Source: JAZDGX01 sp964482205
GTDB lineage: Bacteria; Eisenbacteria; RBG-16-71-46; CAIMUX01; WJJG01
Reading direction: 5' to 3'
Assembly: GCA_964482205.1 (NCBI GenBank)
Contig: CAYZWI010000016.1
Coordinates: 1-64,000, forward strand
Length of the DNA: 64,000 nucleotides
Below, one piece after another: positions 46,841-56,778 of the stretch. Position 1 is the stretch's first letter, and each line of letters opens with the position of its first letter. The position numbers and the translations under genes were made by a program. The notes under the pieces were generated by a model, which saw nothing but the letters and a program-made list of their open reading frames with translations, was not told the origin of the DNA and ran no database searches.

Positions 46841-49750
46841 ATGGCGAAGCGTGCGATCGTTCTCGTTCTCTCTTTCGTTCTTGTGGTCTTGCTGGTGAGT
46901 GGTTGGGGGTGCGATCGCGAGCGGGTCGAGATCGTGAACGACGAAGGGTGCGAGTGCGCGGGCATCGTCGACTCTCTCGAGCCGAATGAGGACTTCGCGC
47001 ACGCGGCCGCGGTGGAAATCGGGCGGCTGTATCCGCGTCTCACCATCTGCGGCCAGGAGCGGGATCTCTACTCCTTCACGCTCACCGAAGCGGCGACCAT
47101 CACCCTTTCGACCGAGGTTCAGTGCGCCTCGCAAGACACGAGCGGATATCCGGGTTGGTGGATCTACTTCTTGCGCGCCGAAGGCGAGTCGTACGCCTAC
47201 CTGGGCACGGCGGTCAGTCTGAACATCCTGAGCTACAGCTACAGCTTCCTGCCGGGCACGTACTATGCGGAAATCTCAACCGGCCAGCATGCGCGAGACG
47301 ACGACGAAGTCGTGTATGACCTCTCCATGACGGCGAGCGAGCCGTGCGCGGACGACGAATACGAAGACAATGATTTTTCCGACGAAGCGCCGCTGATCGA
47401 GCCCGGGCAGTATGCGCTGCGCGGCTGCGATGTCGACATGGACCATTTCCGGGTGGCCATGGAAGCAGGAGAGACGCTGCGGGCCACGATCGTTTCGGCC
47501 GTGTCCGGCACGCGGCGATTGGAACTCCAGGTTCCGGGGCAGAGTCGGCTCCACGAAGTCTCCGAGCGCGACACCATCCGGATGGAGGCGACGGCGATCC
47601 AAGCGGGCGAAGCGTCCGTTATGGCGCGCTTCTGGCAGGAGTGCGAGTACACGCTGACGGTGGAGAAAGTCGTTCCCGAAGGGCGGCCGACGGTCACCGC
47701 CTTCAGCCTGCCCGACAGCGCGACCGGAGTCGGGCTGATCACGCCGATTCTCGTCACCTACTCGGAGGCGATGAACTTCGAGAGCGTGCTCTCCGGCTCC
47801 ATCTACATCGACGGCGATCCGTCGTACGGGGACATCGAGTACGACGAGGCGACGCGAACGGCGACGTTTCAGACGACGACCGTCTATCCGCCCGATACCT
47901 GGGTGACGCTGGTGGTGTCAGGCGCGTTTGATCTCGCGGGCAATCCGGTGATTCCCGACTCGCTCGTGTTTCACACGGTGCCGCTCGCTTGTGAGAGCTT
48001 CGACGATCCCTTCGAGCCGAACGAGGAATTCGCCTCGGCGACTCCCGTCGTGATGGGGCAGAGCTTCTCGGGTCTCACGATTTGCGGAGGAGAGCGCGAC
48101 ATCTATTCCTTCACGGTGGCCGCGACGACCGCGATTACCTTGACCACCACGATCCGTTCCGCGTCCGAGGATTCGGCCCCAGCCTACTCCTGGTACATAA
48201 ACTACGCGCGCGCGCAGAACGAATACTATTCGACGTATGCCGTCGATCCCGTGCCGGCGACCTACACTCGCACCTACAACTTCCTCCCCGGAACCTACTA
48301 CGCGGAGGTCCATACGGGCATCGACGTCGACCCGGACGATCTCGTGGTCTACGACCTGGCCTTCTCCGCCGGTGAGCCATGTTCTGAGGATGAGTACGAG
48401 GACAATGATTTTCCCGATGAGGCGCGGCTGGTCACGCCGGGGTTTTACATGCTGCGCTCCTGCTATATCGATCAGGACTATTTTCTCGTGGCGATGCAGC
48501 CTGGAGATACGCTGCAGCTGACGCTGCAATCGGCGGTCTCGGGCTTTCGACGGCTGGAAGCGACCGCGCCCGGGTCGGCGAGGGTCTCGCAGTTCGCGAC
48601 GGACGACAGTGACCTGCAATTGCGGACGGCCGCAACCAAGGCGGGGGAGGCGCTCGTCGCCACGCGCTTCTGGGAGGATTGCGGCTACTCGTTGAACATT
48701 GAGAAGTTCGTCTTTGAAGATCATGTCCGCCCGACCGTCACCGCCTTCAGTCTGGCCGACAGCGCAACGGATGTGGGGCTCCTGGCTCCCCTTCGAGTGA
48801 CCTTCTCCGAGGACATGGATCCGGCGAGCGTGCCATCGGCCATCGGGTTGAGCGGACATTCTGGCGAGGACGAGGTCGAGTTTGACGCCGGCACCCGAAC
48901 CGCCACCTACACCCCGAATCTCCTCTATCCGCCTGACTCCTGGTTGACCCTGGAGGTGGAAGGAGCGACCGATCTCGCGGGCAACCCGGTCGTTCCGGAT
49001 CATCTTGATTTCCAGACCTTGCCGCTCGCTTGCGAGAGCTTCGTCGACTCACTCGAACCGAACGAGGAGATCGCGACGGCGGCGCCGGTGGAAATCGGAC
49101 GAGAGTATCGAGGACTGACGCTCTGCGGTGGAGAGAAGGACCGGTACTCGTTCACTTTGACAGAAGCGGCCACCATCAACGTGGAAACGGATGTGGTTTC
49201 CATCCCCGGCCGGTCGGCCGGCGTCGTCTGGTTGCAGGTGAATTTCCTACGCGCGGATGATGAATTCTACTCGGCGTACGGAAAGCAGGCGGAGTTGGGA
49301 GCATGGTCGGTCGGATTCAGTTTCCTACCGGGGACCTATTATGTCGAGGTCTTGGGAAATCTCGACCCCGACGGGCTGATCGTCTATCACTTGAGCCTCT
49401 CGGCGAGCGCGCCGTGCCAGGACGATGCGTATGAAGACAACGATTTTGCCGATCAGGCGCCGCTGATCGGTACCGGGGCCTATCCTCTGCGCGGCTGCGC
49501 CGGAGACTTGGACAATTTCCGCGTGGACCTGAATGCGGGTGAAACGCTGCGCGTGACGACCGCTTCTTCTCAACCGGGCACGCGGGCTTTGCGTCTGAAA
49601 GTTCCCGGCCAGGACCTCGTCAGCCTGGTCAACGAAGAGGAATCGATCCAGGTGGAGGCGACGGCGACTCAGGCGGGCGAGGCGCTCGTCGATGCGCGCT
49701 TCTGGCAGGACTGCGAGTACACCTTGACCATCGAGAAGCTGAATCCGTGA
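46841..49750 (+). CDS. Large lipoprotein with repeated PPC and Ig-like (Big_5) modules
   Basis: A 969-residue lipoprotein (ATG 46841 after GGAGGAAAT). A signal peptide with lipobox SGWGC is followed by three similar blocks of about 310-345 residues. Each starts with a PPC-like domain (LEPNEDFAHAA, ERDLYSFTLTEAATITLST, SFLPGTYYAEI) and a second DDEYEDNDF-type domain. Blocks 1 and 2 then carry an Ig-like Big_5 domain (TVTAFSLPDSATGVGL, LAGNPVIPD); block 3 ends before it. The lipid anchor implies placement on the membrane, the repeats suggest a surface-binding or carbohydrate-binding role. After the stop, DNA matching the start of a third Ig domain remains out of frame. Confidence 0.82.
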   Translation: MAKRAIVLVLSFVLVVLLVSGWGCDRERVEIVNDEGCECAGIVDSLEPNEDFAHAAAVEIGRLYPRLTICGQERDLYSFTLTEAATITLSTEVQCASQDTSGYPGWWIYFLRAEGESYAYLGTAVSLNILSYSYSFLPGTYYAEISTGQHARDDDEVVYDLSMTASEPCADDEYEDNDFSDEAPLIEPGQYALRGCDVDMDHFRVAMEAGETLRATIVSAVSGTRRLELQVPGQSRLHEVSERDTIRMEATAIQAGEASVMARFWQECEYTLTVEKVVPEGRPTVTAFSLPDSATGVGLITPILVTYSEAMNFESVLSGSIYIDGDPSYGDIEYDEATRTATFQTTTVYPPDTWVTLVVSGAFDLAGNPVIPDSLVFHTVPLACESFDDPFEPNEEFASATPVVMGQSFSGLTICGGERDIYSFTVAATTAITLTTTIRSASEDSAPAYSWYINYARAQNEYYSTYAVDPVPATYTRTYNFLPGTYYAEVHTGIDVDPDDLVVYDLAFSAGEPCSEDEYEDNDFPDEARLVTPGFYMLRSCYIDQDYFLVAMQPGDTLQLTLQSAVSGFRRLEATAPGSARVSQFATDDSDLQLRTAATKAGEALVATRFWEDCGYSLNIEKFVFEDHVRPTVTAFSLADSATDVGLLAPLRVTFSEDMDPASVPSAIGLSGHSGEDEVEFDAGTRTATYTPNLLYPPDSWLTLEVEGATDLAGNPVVPDHLDFQTLPLACESFVDSLEPNEEIATAAPVEIGREYRGLTLCGGEKDRYSFTLTEAATINVETDVVSIPGRSAGVVWLQVNFLRADDEFYSAYGKQAELGAWSVGFSFLPGTYYVEVLGNLDPDGLIVYHLSLSASAPCQDDAYEDNDFADQAPLIGTGAYPLRGCAGDLDNFRVDLNAGETLRVTTASSQPGTRALRLKVPGQDLVSLVNEEESIQVEATATQAGEALVDARFWQDCEYTLTIEKLNP

Positions 49751-49830
49751 CGAGGACAGTCCGACGGTCACCGCGTTCGGCCTGCCGGACAGTGCGACCG
49801 CGGTAGCCGCTGACGAGCGTGAGGCCTGCC
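49751..49830 (+). pseudogene. Decayed third Ig-like module of the PPC lipoprotein
   Basis: Directly after the stop codon the DNA still reads, in another frame, SPTVTAFGLPDSATAV, matching the start of the Ig-like domain that follows the PPC pairs in blocks 1 and 2 (TVTAFSLPDSATGV). A frameshift and stop thus truncated the gene after block 3. Confidence 0.75.
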
Positions 49831-49996
49831 GCGCAAGTTGCGGACGCGGTGGTCGGGAGCCATCCGCGTGCCGGGCTGCTCGCTGCTCCGCGCACAGCCA
49901 TCGGATGGAAAGCCACGGGAATCCAGGTTTCGGTGGCTCATCGGCATTCCGATCGGCCCGTTGACAGCGGAGCAGCCTGCACCGCACCCTTCCCGC

Positions 49997-52900
49997 ATGG
50001 ATGTGCGAAGGCGGAAAGCACGCGGCGATTCTCGCGACGATGGGCCCGGCCATGCGCTGGGCCTCTTCCATCCCGTGATCCAGCGCTGGTTCCGCGCGCG
50101 CTTCGGTGAACCGACCGACATCCAGGAAGAGGCCTGGGCACGCATCGCGCGCGGGGAACACCTGCTCATCACCGCGCCGACGGGCAGCGGCAAGACGCTC
50201 GGCGCATTCCTGTGGGCGATCCACACGCTCATCGAGGGCAGAGCCGAGCAGCCGCGGGTGCTCTACATCTCGCCGCTGAAAGCGCTCAACAACGACATCC
50301 GCCGCAATCTCGAAGAGCCGCTCGCGGAATTGGAGGCCGCCTTCGCGCGCGAAGGAATCCCGTTTCCAAATGTCCGCGTGGCGGTGAGAAGCGGCGATTC
50401 TCTCGCGGCCGAACGACGCCGCATGCTGCGCGAGCCGCCCGAGATCTTCATCACCACGCCCGAGAGCCTGAACATCCTCCTCACTTCACGCAGCGGACGG
50501 CGCGCGCTGCTTGGATTCGGGACCGTGATCCTCGACGAGATCCACGCGGTCGCCTCCACGAAGCGCGGCGTCTATTTGATGACCGCGATCGAGCGGCTGG
50601 CGCGGATGAACGGCGAGTTCCAGCGGATCGCGCTCTCGGCGACGGTGCATCCGTTGGAGGCGGTCGCGCGCTTCGTGGGCGGACGCGAGTGGCTGGGTCG
50701 CGCGGCTGATGGCGCCGCACATCTGCGGGACGATGGCGCGGACGAGGAGGCCTACCGAGAGCGGCCGGTCGCGATCGTGCGCTCTGGCATTCGCAAGCCC
50801 TTCGACATCCAGGCGACCGCGCCAGGGGCCGTGTCCGATAACGAGGACGCCTTCTGGCGCGCGATGGCGAAGGATTTCCTCGCGATCGTCGCGCGCAATC
50901 GCTCGACGCTCTTCTTCTGCAACAGCCGGCGGATGTCGGAGAAGGTGACGCGGCTCATCAACGAGACCGCGGGCCGCGACGTCGCCTACGCGCATCATGG
51001 CTCGCTCTCGCGCGAGATCCGCGAAATCGTCGAGCAGCGCTTCCGCGCCGGCGAGTTGGCCGCGATCGTGGCGACGAGTTCGCTCGAGCTGGGCATCGAC
51101 ATCGGAGCGGTTGACGAGGTCGTGCTCATCCAGACGCCGTCTTCAGTTTCGGCGGCCGTGCAGCGGATCGGCCGCTCGGGCCATCGGGTGGGCGGCATTC
51201 CGCGCGGCACTTTCTACCCGTTGCATGGGCGTGATCTGGCCGATGCGGCCGCGCTCGCGCAAGGGATCGAGGAGCAGGACATCGAGACGGCGGCGATCGT
51301 CGAGAAGCCGCTCGACGTGCTCGCGCAGACGATCCTCTCCATGACGGCGCAGGAGGCGCGCACACTGGATGAGATCTTCTCCGAGCTGCGTTGCGCCTGG
51401 CCGTACCGGGCGCTCACGCGGGAGGAGTTCGACCTGGTCGTGCAGATGCTTGCGGGGCGCTACGCCGACGCGCGCATCCGGGAGCTTCGCCCGCGACTCT
51501 TGGTGGACGGCATTCGCGGCACGGCGCACGCGCGGGAGGGAGTCGCTTCGCTGCTCTATCTGTCGGGCGGCGTGATTCCCGACCGCGGCTACTTCCAGCT
51601 CCGCTTGGCCGGCTCGAACGCGCGCCTCGGGGAGTTGGACGAGGAGTTCGTGTGGGAACGGCGCGTGGGCGATGTCTTTCCCTTCGGCAATCAGGCCTGG
51701 CAGATCGAGCGCATCACGCCGAACGAAGTGGAGGTGGTGCCGGCGTCGACGCGCCTGGGGATCGTGCCGTTCTGGCGAGCGGAGGAGGTGACGCGGTCGT
51801 TTCATCTCTCGGAGCGGATCGGCGCGTTCCTGGAAGAGGCCGACCGGCAGCTCGTGGCGGCGGCGTCGGATACGAGGGCGTATCGCGACACGCTCATCAA
51901 GCGGCATCACTTGGATGAGCGCGCCGCGGAGCGCTTGATCGAGCTATTGAGCCGCCAGCGCGCAAGCACGGGGACGAGCCTGCCACACCGTCATCACCTG
52001 CTGATCGAGCACTTCCAGGATCCCAGCGATACGTCCGGCGCGCGGCAGACCGTGCTCCACACGATGTGGGGCAGCGCGGTCAACCGGCCGCTCGCGCTCG
52101 CGCTTGGCGCCGCCTGGGAGCGCGAGTACGGCTACCCGCTCGAATGCTACGTCAACAACGACTGCATCCTCTTGAATCTTCCGCACGAGTTCCATCGCGA
52201 GCAGCTCGTCGGGCTCGTGACGCCCGAGCGGCTGGTCGAGCTCGTGCGCGAGAAGCTCGAGGCGAGCGCGTTCTTTGGCGCGCGGTTTCGGGAGAACGCG
52301 CAGCGGGCGCTCCTGCTTCCGCGGCGGCATTTCGGGCAGCGGATGCCGCTCTGGCTGAACCGCATGCGCTCGAAGAAGCTGCTCGCCGCCGTCGCGCGCT
52401 TCGAGGATTTTCCGATCGTGCTCGAAACCTGGCGCGATTGCCTGTGGCGCGAGTTCGACATGCCCGCGCTCACGCGCCTGCTCGAGCGGCTGGCCGACGG
52501 CGTCATCCGGACGAGCGAGGCGCGCACACCGCAAGGCTCGCCGTTTGCCGAGGGGATCATCTGGCGCCAGACGAACACGGTCCTCTATGAAGACGATTCG
52601 GCGCACGCCTCGCTGCGAACGAATCTCGCAGAGACTCTGCTCGCCCAGGTGGTCCACTCGCCGCATCTGCGCCCCAAGCTCTCCGATGAACTGATCGCGC
52701 AGTTCGAGCGCAAGGTGCGGCGGCTCGCTCCAGGGTATGCGCCCGGATCGAGCGAGGAGCTGCTCGAGTGGGTGAAGGAGCGCGGGTTCATCCCTGCAGC
52801 CGAGTGGACGGAATTGCTCGCGGCAATCGAGCGCGACCATGGCGTGAGCGCGGAAGAAATGTTCGCGCCGATGCGCGACCGGATCGTTGAGGGTGCGATG

Positions 52901-54721
52901 CCCCTCAGTGGCGTGATCGCGCTCGAGCATCGCCCGCGGATGGAGCGCGTGCTGGCGAGCGTGACGGAAGGCGGGCGCGAGCGCGGGCTCGAGAACGGGC
53001 TCGAGCGCGCGGACGGCGCCTCGCTGCTTGCCGACTTCCTGGGCGAATGGCTGCGCTTCTACGGCCCGATCGCGCCCGAACGCATCGCGCGTACGCTTGG
53101 GCTGCCCGCGCATGCGATCGACGAGGCGATTGCGGCTCTCGAAGAAAGCGAGGCGGTGATCGTCGATGCCTTTCGCGAGGCGGCCGACGCGCCGGCGGAA
53201 GTGTGCGACCGCGAGAACCTCGAGCGCCTGCTGCGCATCAAGCGCGCGGCCGAGCGGCCCGCGTTCGCGACGCTGCCGCTCGAAGCCTTGCCGCTCTTCC
53301 TGGCTGCGTATCAAGGCGTGGCGAAGCGCGGCGATTCGCCCGAAGCGCTGCGCGCGCGCATGGAGCAATTGCTCGGCTGGCCCGCGAAGGCCGCGTTATG
53401 GGAGGGCGAGATCCTGCCCGCGCGGATCGAGCCGTACTATCCCCAGTGGCTCGACTCGCTGATGGTGGAAAGCGATTTGCGCTGGTTCGGGACGGGAGCC
53501 GAGACCATCGCATTCTCGCTCGAGGATGACCTCGAGTTGTTTGTGGCGGGCAGACGAGGCGCAGAGAGCGAAGCGGCGCTGGGCGAAGAGTTGGAAGAGG
53601 AGGGTGAGGACGAGGACGAAGACGACTACGACAAGGGGGGTGATGAGGACAATGAGGACGATGCGGAAGATGTAGTTGTTGTTGATGATGATGATGATGA
53701 TGATGGGTTTGATGCGCACGGGCCTGAGAACGAGCGCGATGATGATGTGGATGAGTCTGAGAGCACACGCCATGTTGACCTGACAGCGCCCGGCCATGCC
53801 GAGGAACGCGTGGCGCGCGTGTTGGCGCGTTCGCGCGGGCGGATGCCCTTCGGAGACCTGCTCGCCGTTACGAAGATGCGCTCGGAGACCTTGGCGCACG
53901 CGCTTTGGACGCTCGCGTGGCAGGGACGCGTGACCAACGACACCTTCGAGGCGATGCGCAAGGGAATCGCGGGCCGCTTTCGCATATCGGGCGTGATGGA
54001 AGAAGGCTCGCAGGGGCGCAGGCGCGGCTTCCAGCGCTGGAAGACCACGCGCCCCTACGCTGGCAACTGGCTTGCGCTGCGCGTGCCAGGCGCAACTGAT
54101 CTCGACGCGCTCGAACGAGAGGAACTCGTCAAGGACCGCATCCGCGTGCTCTTCGGCCGCTATGGCGTGCTCTTTCGCGAGCTGCTGACGAATGAATTGC
54201 CCGATCTGCGTTGGGCGGCCGTCTTCCGCACGCTGCGTTTGATGGAGCTGTCGGGCGAGATCGTGACGGGACGCTTCTTCGAAGGGATCCCGGGCGTGCA
54301 GTTCTGCGCGCGCACCGCGCTTCCCGCGCTGAGCGGCGCGCTGCCCGAGGACGCGATCTACTGGATGAACGCGACCGATCCCGCCTCGCTGTGCGGGCGG
54401 GGGATCGCGGCGCTGGCGGGCGAACTGCCCCCGCGCGTGCACAGCACGCACCTCGTCTTCTGCGGACGGCAGCTGATGCTCGTGTCGCGCAGGAGCGGGC
54501 GCGCGATCGAGATCCGGGTGGCGCCCGATCATCCCCGCCTGGAGGAATGCCTGACGGTGTTCTCTCACTTGTTGCGCAGGCCGGCGCGGCCGTTGACGCG
54601 GGTTGTGGTGGAGAAGATCAACGGCGAAGATGCGGCCTTCGGGCCCTATGCGCAGGCGCTGCGCGCGGCGGGGTTTCAGGCGGAGTTCAAGGCGCTGGTC
54701 TTGTGGAGACGCTACCAGTGA
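49997..54721 (+). CDS. lhr: Lhr-type DEAD/DEAH helicase
   Basis: A 1574-residue superfamily 2 helicase of the Lhr type (about 1500 residues in E. coli). Walker A APTGSGKT lies near residue 60, DEIH near 179, SAT near 210 and the second RecA domain ends with QRIGRSGHR. The long Lhr C-terminal part follows (winged helix, Lhr-CC, beta barrel). Lhr acts in DNA repair and nucleic-acid unwinding. At about residues 1195-1255 an Asp/Glu-rich insert (runs of DEDEDD, then DDDDDDD) breaks the C-terminal part. ATG 49997 is chosen because the helicase fold starts 24 residues later; the frame is open further. The pgm gene follows 53 bases on. Confidence 0.9.
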   Translation: MDVRRRKARGDSRDDGPGHALGLFHPVIQRWFRARFGEPTDIQEEAWARIARGEHLLITAPTGSGKTLGAFLWAIHTLIEGRAEQPRVLYISPLKALNNDIRRNLEEPLAELEAAFAREGIPFPNVRVAVRSGDSLAAERRRMLREPPEIFITTPESLNILLTSRSGRRALLGFGTVILDEIHAVASTKRGVYLMTAIERLARMNGEFQRIALSATVHPLEAVARFVGGREWLGRAADGAAHLRDDGADEEAYRERPVAIVRSGIRKPFDIQATAPGAVSDNEDAFWRAMAKDFLAIVARNRSTLFFCNSRRMSEKVTRLINETAGRDVAYAHHGSLSREIREIVEQRFRAGELAAIVATSSLELGIDIGAVDEVVLIQTPSSVSAAVQRIGRSGHRVGGIPRGTFYPLHGRDLADAAALAQGIEEQDIETAAIVEKPLDVLAQTILSMTAQEARTLDEIFSELRCAWPYRALTREEFDLVVQMLAGRYADARIRELRPRLLVDGIRGTAHAREGVASLLYLSGGVIPDRGYFQLRLAGSNARLGELDEEFVWERRVGDVFPFGNQAWQIERITPNEVEVVPASTRLGIVPFWRAEEVTRSFHLSERIGAFLEEADRQLVAAASDTRAYRDTLIKRHHLDERAAERLIELLSRQRASTGTSLPHRHHLLIEHFQDPSDTSGARQTVLHTMWGSAVNRPLALALGAAWEREYGYPLECYVNNDCILLNLPHEFHREQLVGLVTPERLVELVREKLEASAFFGARFRENAQRALLLPRRHFGQRMPLWLNRMRSKKLLAAVARFEDFPIVLETWRDCLWREFDMPALTRLLERLADGVIRTSEARTPQGSPFAEGIIWRQTNTVLYEDDSAHASLRTNLAETLLAQVVHSPHLRPKLSDELIAQFERKVRRLAPGYAPGSSEELLEWVKERGFIPAAEWTELLAAIERDHGVSAEEMFAPMRDRIVEGAMPLSGVIALEHRPRMERVLASVTEGGRERGLENGLERADGASLLADFLGEWLRFYGPIAPERIARTLGLPAHAIDEAIAALEESEAVIVDAFREAADAPAEVCDRENLERLLRIKRAAERPAFATLPLEALPLFLAAYQGVAKRGDSPEALRARMEQLLGWPAKAALWEGEILPARIEPYYPQWLDSLMVESDLRWFGTGAETIAFSLEDDLELFVAGRRGAESEAALGEELEEEGEDEDEDDYDKGGDEDNEDDAEDVVVVDDDDDDDGFDAHGPENERDDDVDESESTRHVDLTAPGHAEERVARVLARSRGRMPFGDLLAVTKMRSETLAHALWTLAWQGRVTNDTFEAMRKGIAGRFRISGVMEEGSQGRRRGFQRWKTTRPYAGNWLALRVPGATDLDALEREELVKDRIRVLFGRYGVLFRELLTNELPDLRWAAVFRTLRLMELSGEIVTGRFFEGIPGVQFCARTALPALSGALPEDAIYWMNATDPASLCGRGIAALAGELPPRVHSTHLVFCGRQLMLVSRRSGRAIEIRVAPDHPRLEECLTVFSHLLRRPARPLTRVVVEKINGEDAAFGPYAQALRAAGFQAEFKALVLWRRYQ

Positions 54722-54774
54722 GCGCGGGGTGGCGATCCGCGTGATCCCCATTCGAAGGCGAAAGGAGACGAGCG

Positions 54775-56409
54775 GTGGGCATTCGCACGGTGACGACCCG
54801 TCCCTTCGACGATCAGAAGCCGGGGACTTCGGGGCTGCGCAAGCCGGTGGCGACCTTCCGGCAGCCGCGCTACCTCGAGAACTTCGTGCAAGCGATCTTC
54901 GACAGCCTGCCCGGGCACCAAAGCGCGACGATGGTTCTGGGCGGCGACGGGCGCTACTTCCACCGGGAAGCCGAGCAGACGATCCTGAAGATGGCGGCGG
55001 CGAACGGGATCGCGCACATCAAGGTGGGGCGCGGAGGATTGCTGGCGACGCCGGCCGCATCGTGCGTGATCCGCAAGCACCAGACGCTGGGCGGGATCAT
55101 TCTCTCGGCGAGCCACAATCCGGGCGGGCCGAACGGCGATTTCGGCGTGAAGGTGAACACCGCCAACGGCGGGCCGGCGCCCGAGGAAGTGACCGACGCG
55201 ATCTACCAACGCTCGCGCGTGATCGAGAGCTACCGGATTTCCGATGCGCCCGACCTTTCGCTCGAACACGAAGGCCGCTTCGAGCTGGACGGCATGAGCG
55301 TCGAAGTGATCGACCCCGTGCGCGACCATCTGGAAGTGCTTGCCTCGCTCTTCGACATCGATCGCATTCGCGAGCGCTTCTTCGGCAGCGGCTTTCGCAT
55401 GAGCTTCGACGCCATGCACGCGGCGACGGGGCCGAGCGCGCACGCGCTCTTCGAGCATGTCCTGCATGCGCCGGCCGGGACGGTGCGCAACGGGATGCCG
55501 CGGGAGGATTTCGGCGGAGGCCATCCCGACCCGAACCTGACCCACGCGCACGAGCTGGTGGAGCGCATGTTCGGCAAAGAGGCGCCCGATTTCGGCGCGG
55601 CCTGCGACGGCGACGGCGACCGCAACATGATCCTGGGGCGCAACTTCTTCGTGACTCCGAGCGACAGTCTCGCGGTGCTGACCGCGAATGCGCATCTGGC
55701 TCGCGGCTACGCACGCGGGCTTTCCGGCGTCGCGCGCTCGATGCCGACTTCGCGGGCGGTGGATCGCGTGGCGGAGAAGCTCGGGATCCCGTGCTACGCG
55801 ACGCCGACGGGGTGGAAGTTCTTCGGCAATTTGCTGGACGCGGGGAAGATCACGATTTGCGGCGAGGAGAGCTTTGGTACGGGATCGGATCACGCGCGCG
55901 AGAAAGACGGGCTGTGGGCGGTGCTCTTCTGGCTCGACATCCTCGCCGCGCGCAGGCAATCGGTGGCGGACATCGTGCGCGAGCATTGGCGGGACTACGG
56001 GCGCACCTACTACACGCGCCACGACTACGAGGAAGTGGACGCGGCGCGCGCGGCCGATCTGATCGAAGCGCTGCGCCGGAGCGGCCCGGGCATGACGCGC
56101 AAGCGGTTCGGGACGCTCGAGGTGGAACGCGCGGAGGACTTCGCCTACACCGATCCCGTCGACGGACGCGTGAGCGAACATCAAGGAATCCAGATCGAAT
56201 TCGCAGGCGGCGCGCGCATCGTGTACCGCCTGTCCGGGACGGGAACGCGCGGAGCGACGCTGCGCGTCTACATCGAGAGCCACGAGCCCGATGCCGGCCG
56301 CCAAGGCATGGATCCGCAAGCGGCGCTCAAGGACTTGATCGCGATCGCGAGAGAGGTCGCGGAGATCGAAAAGTTCACCGGGCGCAAGGAGCCAACGGTG
56401 GTGACGTGA
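54775..56409 (+). CDS. pgm: Alpha-D-phosphoglucomutase
   Basis: A 544-residue phosphoglucomutase (glucose-1-phosphate to glucose-6-phosphate). The active-site serine is in SASHNPGGPNGDFG (near residue 114). The Mg site is DGDGDRN near 279, the sugar-binding loop GEESFGTG near 363 and the phosphate-binding loop RLSGTGTR near 487, the pattern of PGM1-like enzymes. Start GTG 54775 with AAAGGAG 8 bases upstream. It follows lhr and may share its transcript. Supplies precursors for glycogen, trehalose or envelope glycans. Confidence 0.95.
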   Translation: MGIRTVTTRPFDDQKPGTSGLRKPVATFRQPRYLENFVQAIFDSLPGHQSATMVLGGDGRYFHREAEQTILKMAAANGIAHIKVGRGGLLATPAASCVIRKHQTLGGIILSASHNPGGPNGDFGVKVNTANGGPAPEEVTDAIYQRSRVIESYRISDAPDLSLEHEGRFELDGMSVEVIDPVRDHLEVLASLFDIDRIRERFFGSGFRMSFDAMHAATGPSAHALFEHVLHAPAGTVRNGMPREDFGGGHPDPNLTHAHELVERMFGKEAPDFGAACDGDGDRNMILGRNFFVTPSDSLAVLTANAHLARGYARGLSGVARSMPTSRAVDRVAEKLGIPCYATPTGWKFFGNLLDAGKITICGEESFGTGSDHAREKDGLWAVLFWLDILAARRQSVADIVREHWRDYGRTYYTRHDYEEVDAARAADLIEALRRSGPGMTRKRFGTLEVERAEDFAYTDPVDGRVSEHQGIQIEFAGGARIVYRLSGTGTRGATLRVYIESHEPDAGRQGMDPQAALKDLIAIAREVAEIEKFTGRKEPTVVT

Positions 56410-56424
56410 GGGAAGGCGGACGGC

Positions 56425-56600
56425 CATCGAGCGAAGCCGCAACCATATTCGGCGTGACTCGACTCTCCGGTCAGCGCGAGTTGTGTGCTGCGTGATCAGG
56501 CCTACCTGCCGGATATCATCGACTCAGCCCGGCTGATTGGAGCCGGCGCCGTGCAAGTGAGGACGGAACCAATTCTCCTTCTGGGAGGGAGAATTGCGGC
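56425..56600 (+). pseudogene. Possible remnant of an MntA-HepT toxin-antitoxin pair
   Basis: One frame reads IFGVTRLSGQRELCAA, like the FGVxRLxLFGSVAR start of a minimal nucleotidyltransferase. Then another frame reads LRDQAYLPDIIDSARLIGAG, close to the N-terminus of HepT/DUF86 RNases (RDxxYLxDIxxAARxI). Neither continues as a full gene. The order antitoxin then toxin matches intact MntA-HepT pairs. Identification from short segments, so tentative. Confidence 0.35.
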
Positions 56601-56705
56601 TCTCTCTCGCGCCACGCAGAAACGCTCGGTGCTTCTTCCGTTGCACTTGTCCCCCTCGCGCCTGTCTGGCACAGCAATGCCTGCCGGCACGAATCGCAGC
56701 CCGTG

Positions 56706-56734
56706 TTGCCAGAATCCGAAAGACCCGGTAGAAT
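56706..56734 (+). promoter_or_regulatory. Sigma-70-type promoter of the HNH gene
   Basis: TTGCCA, 17 bp, TAGAAT; predicted start near 56741, 38 bases before the gene. Confidence 0.75.
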
Positions 56735-56778
56735 CCTTGCATCCGACCTCTGACCCATTCCTGCAGAGGACTGCCGGC

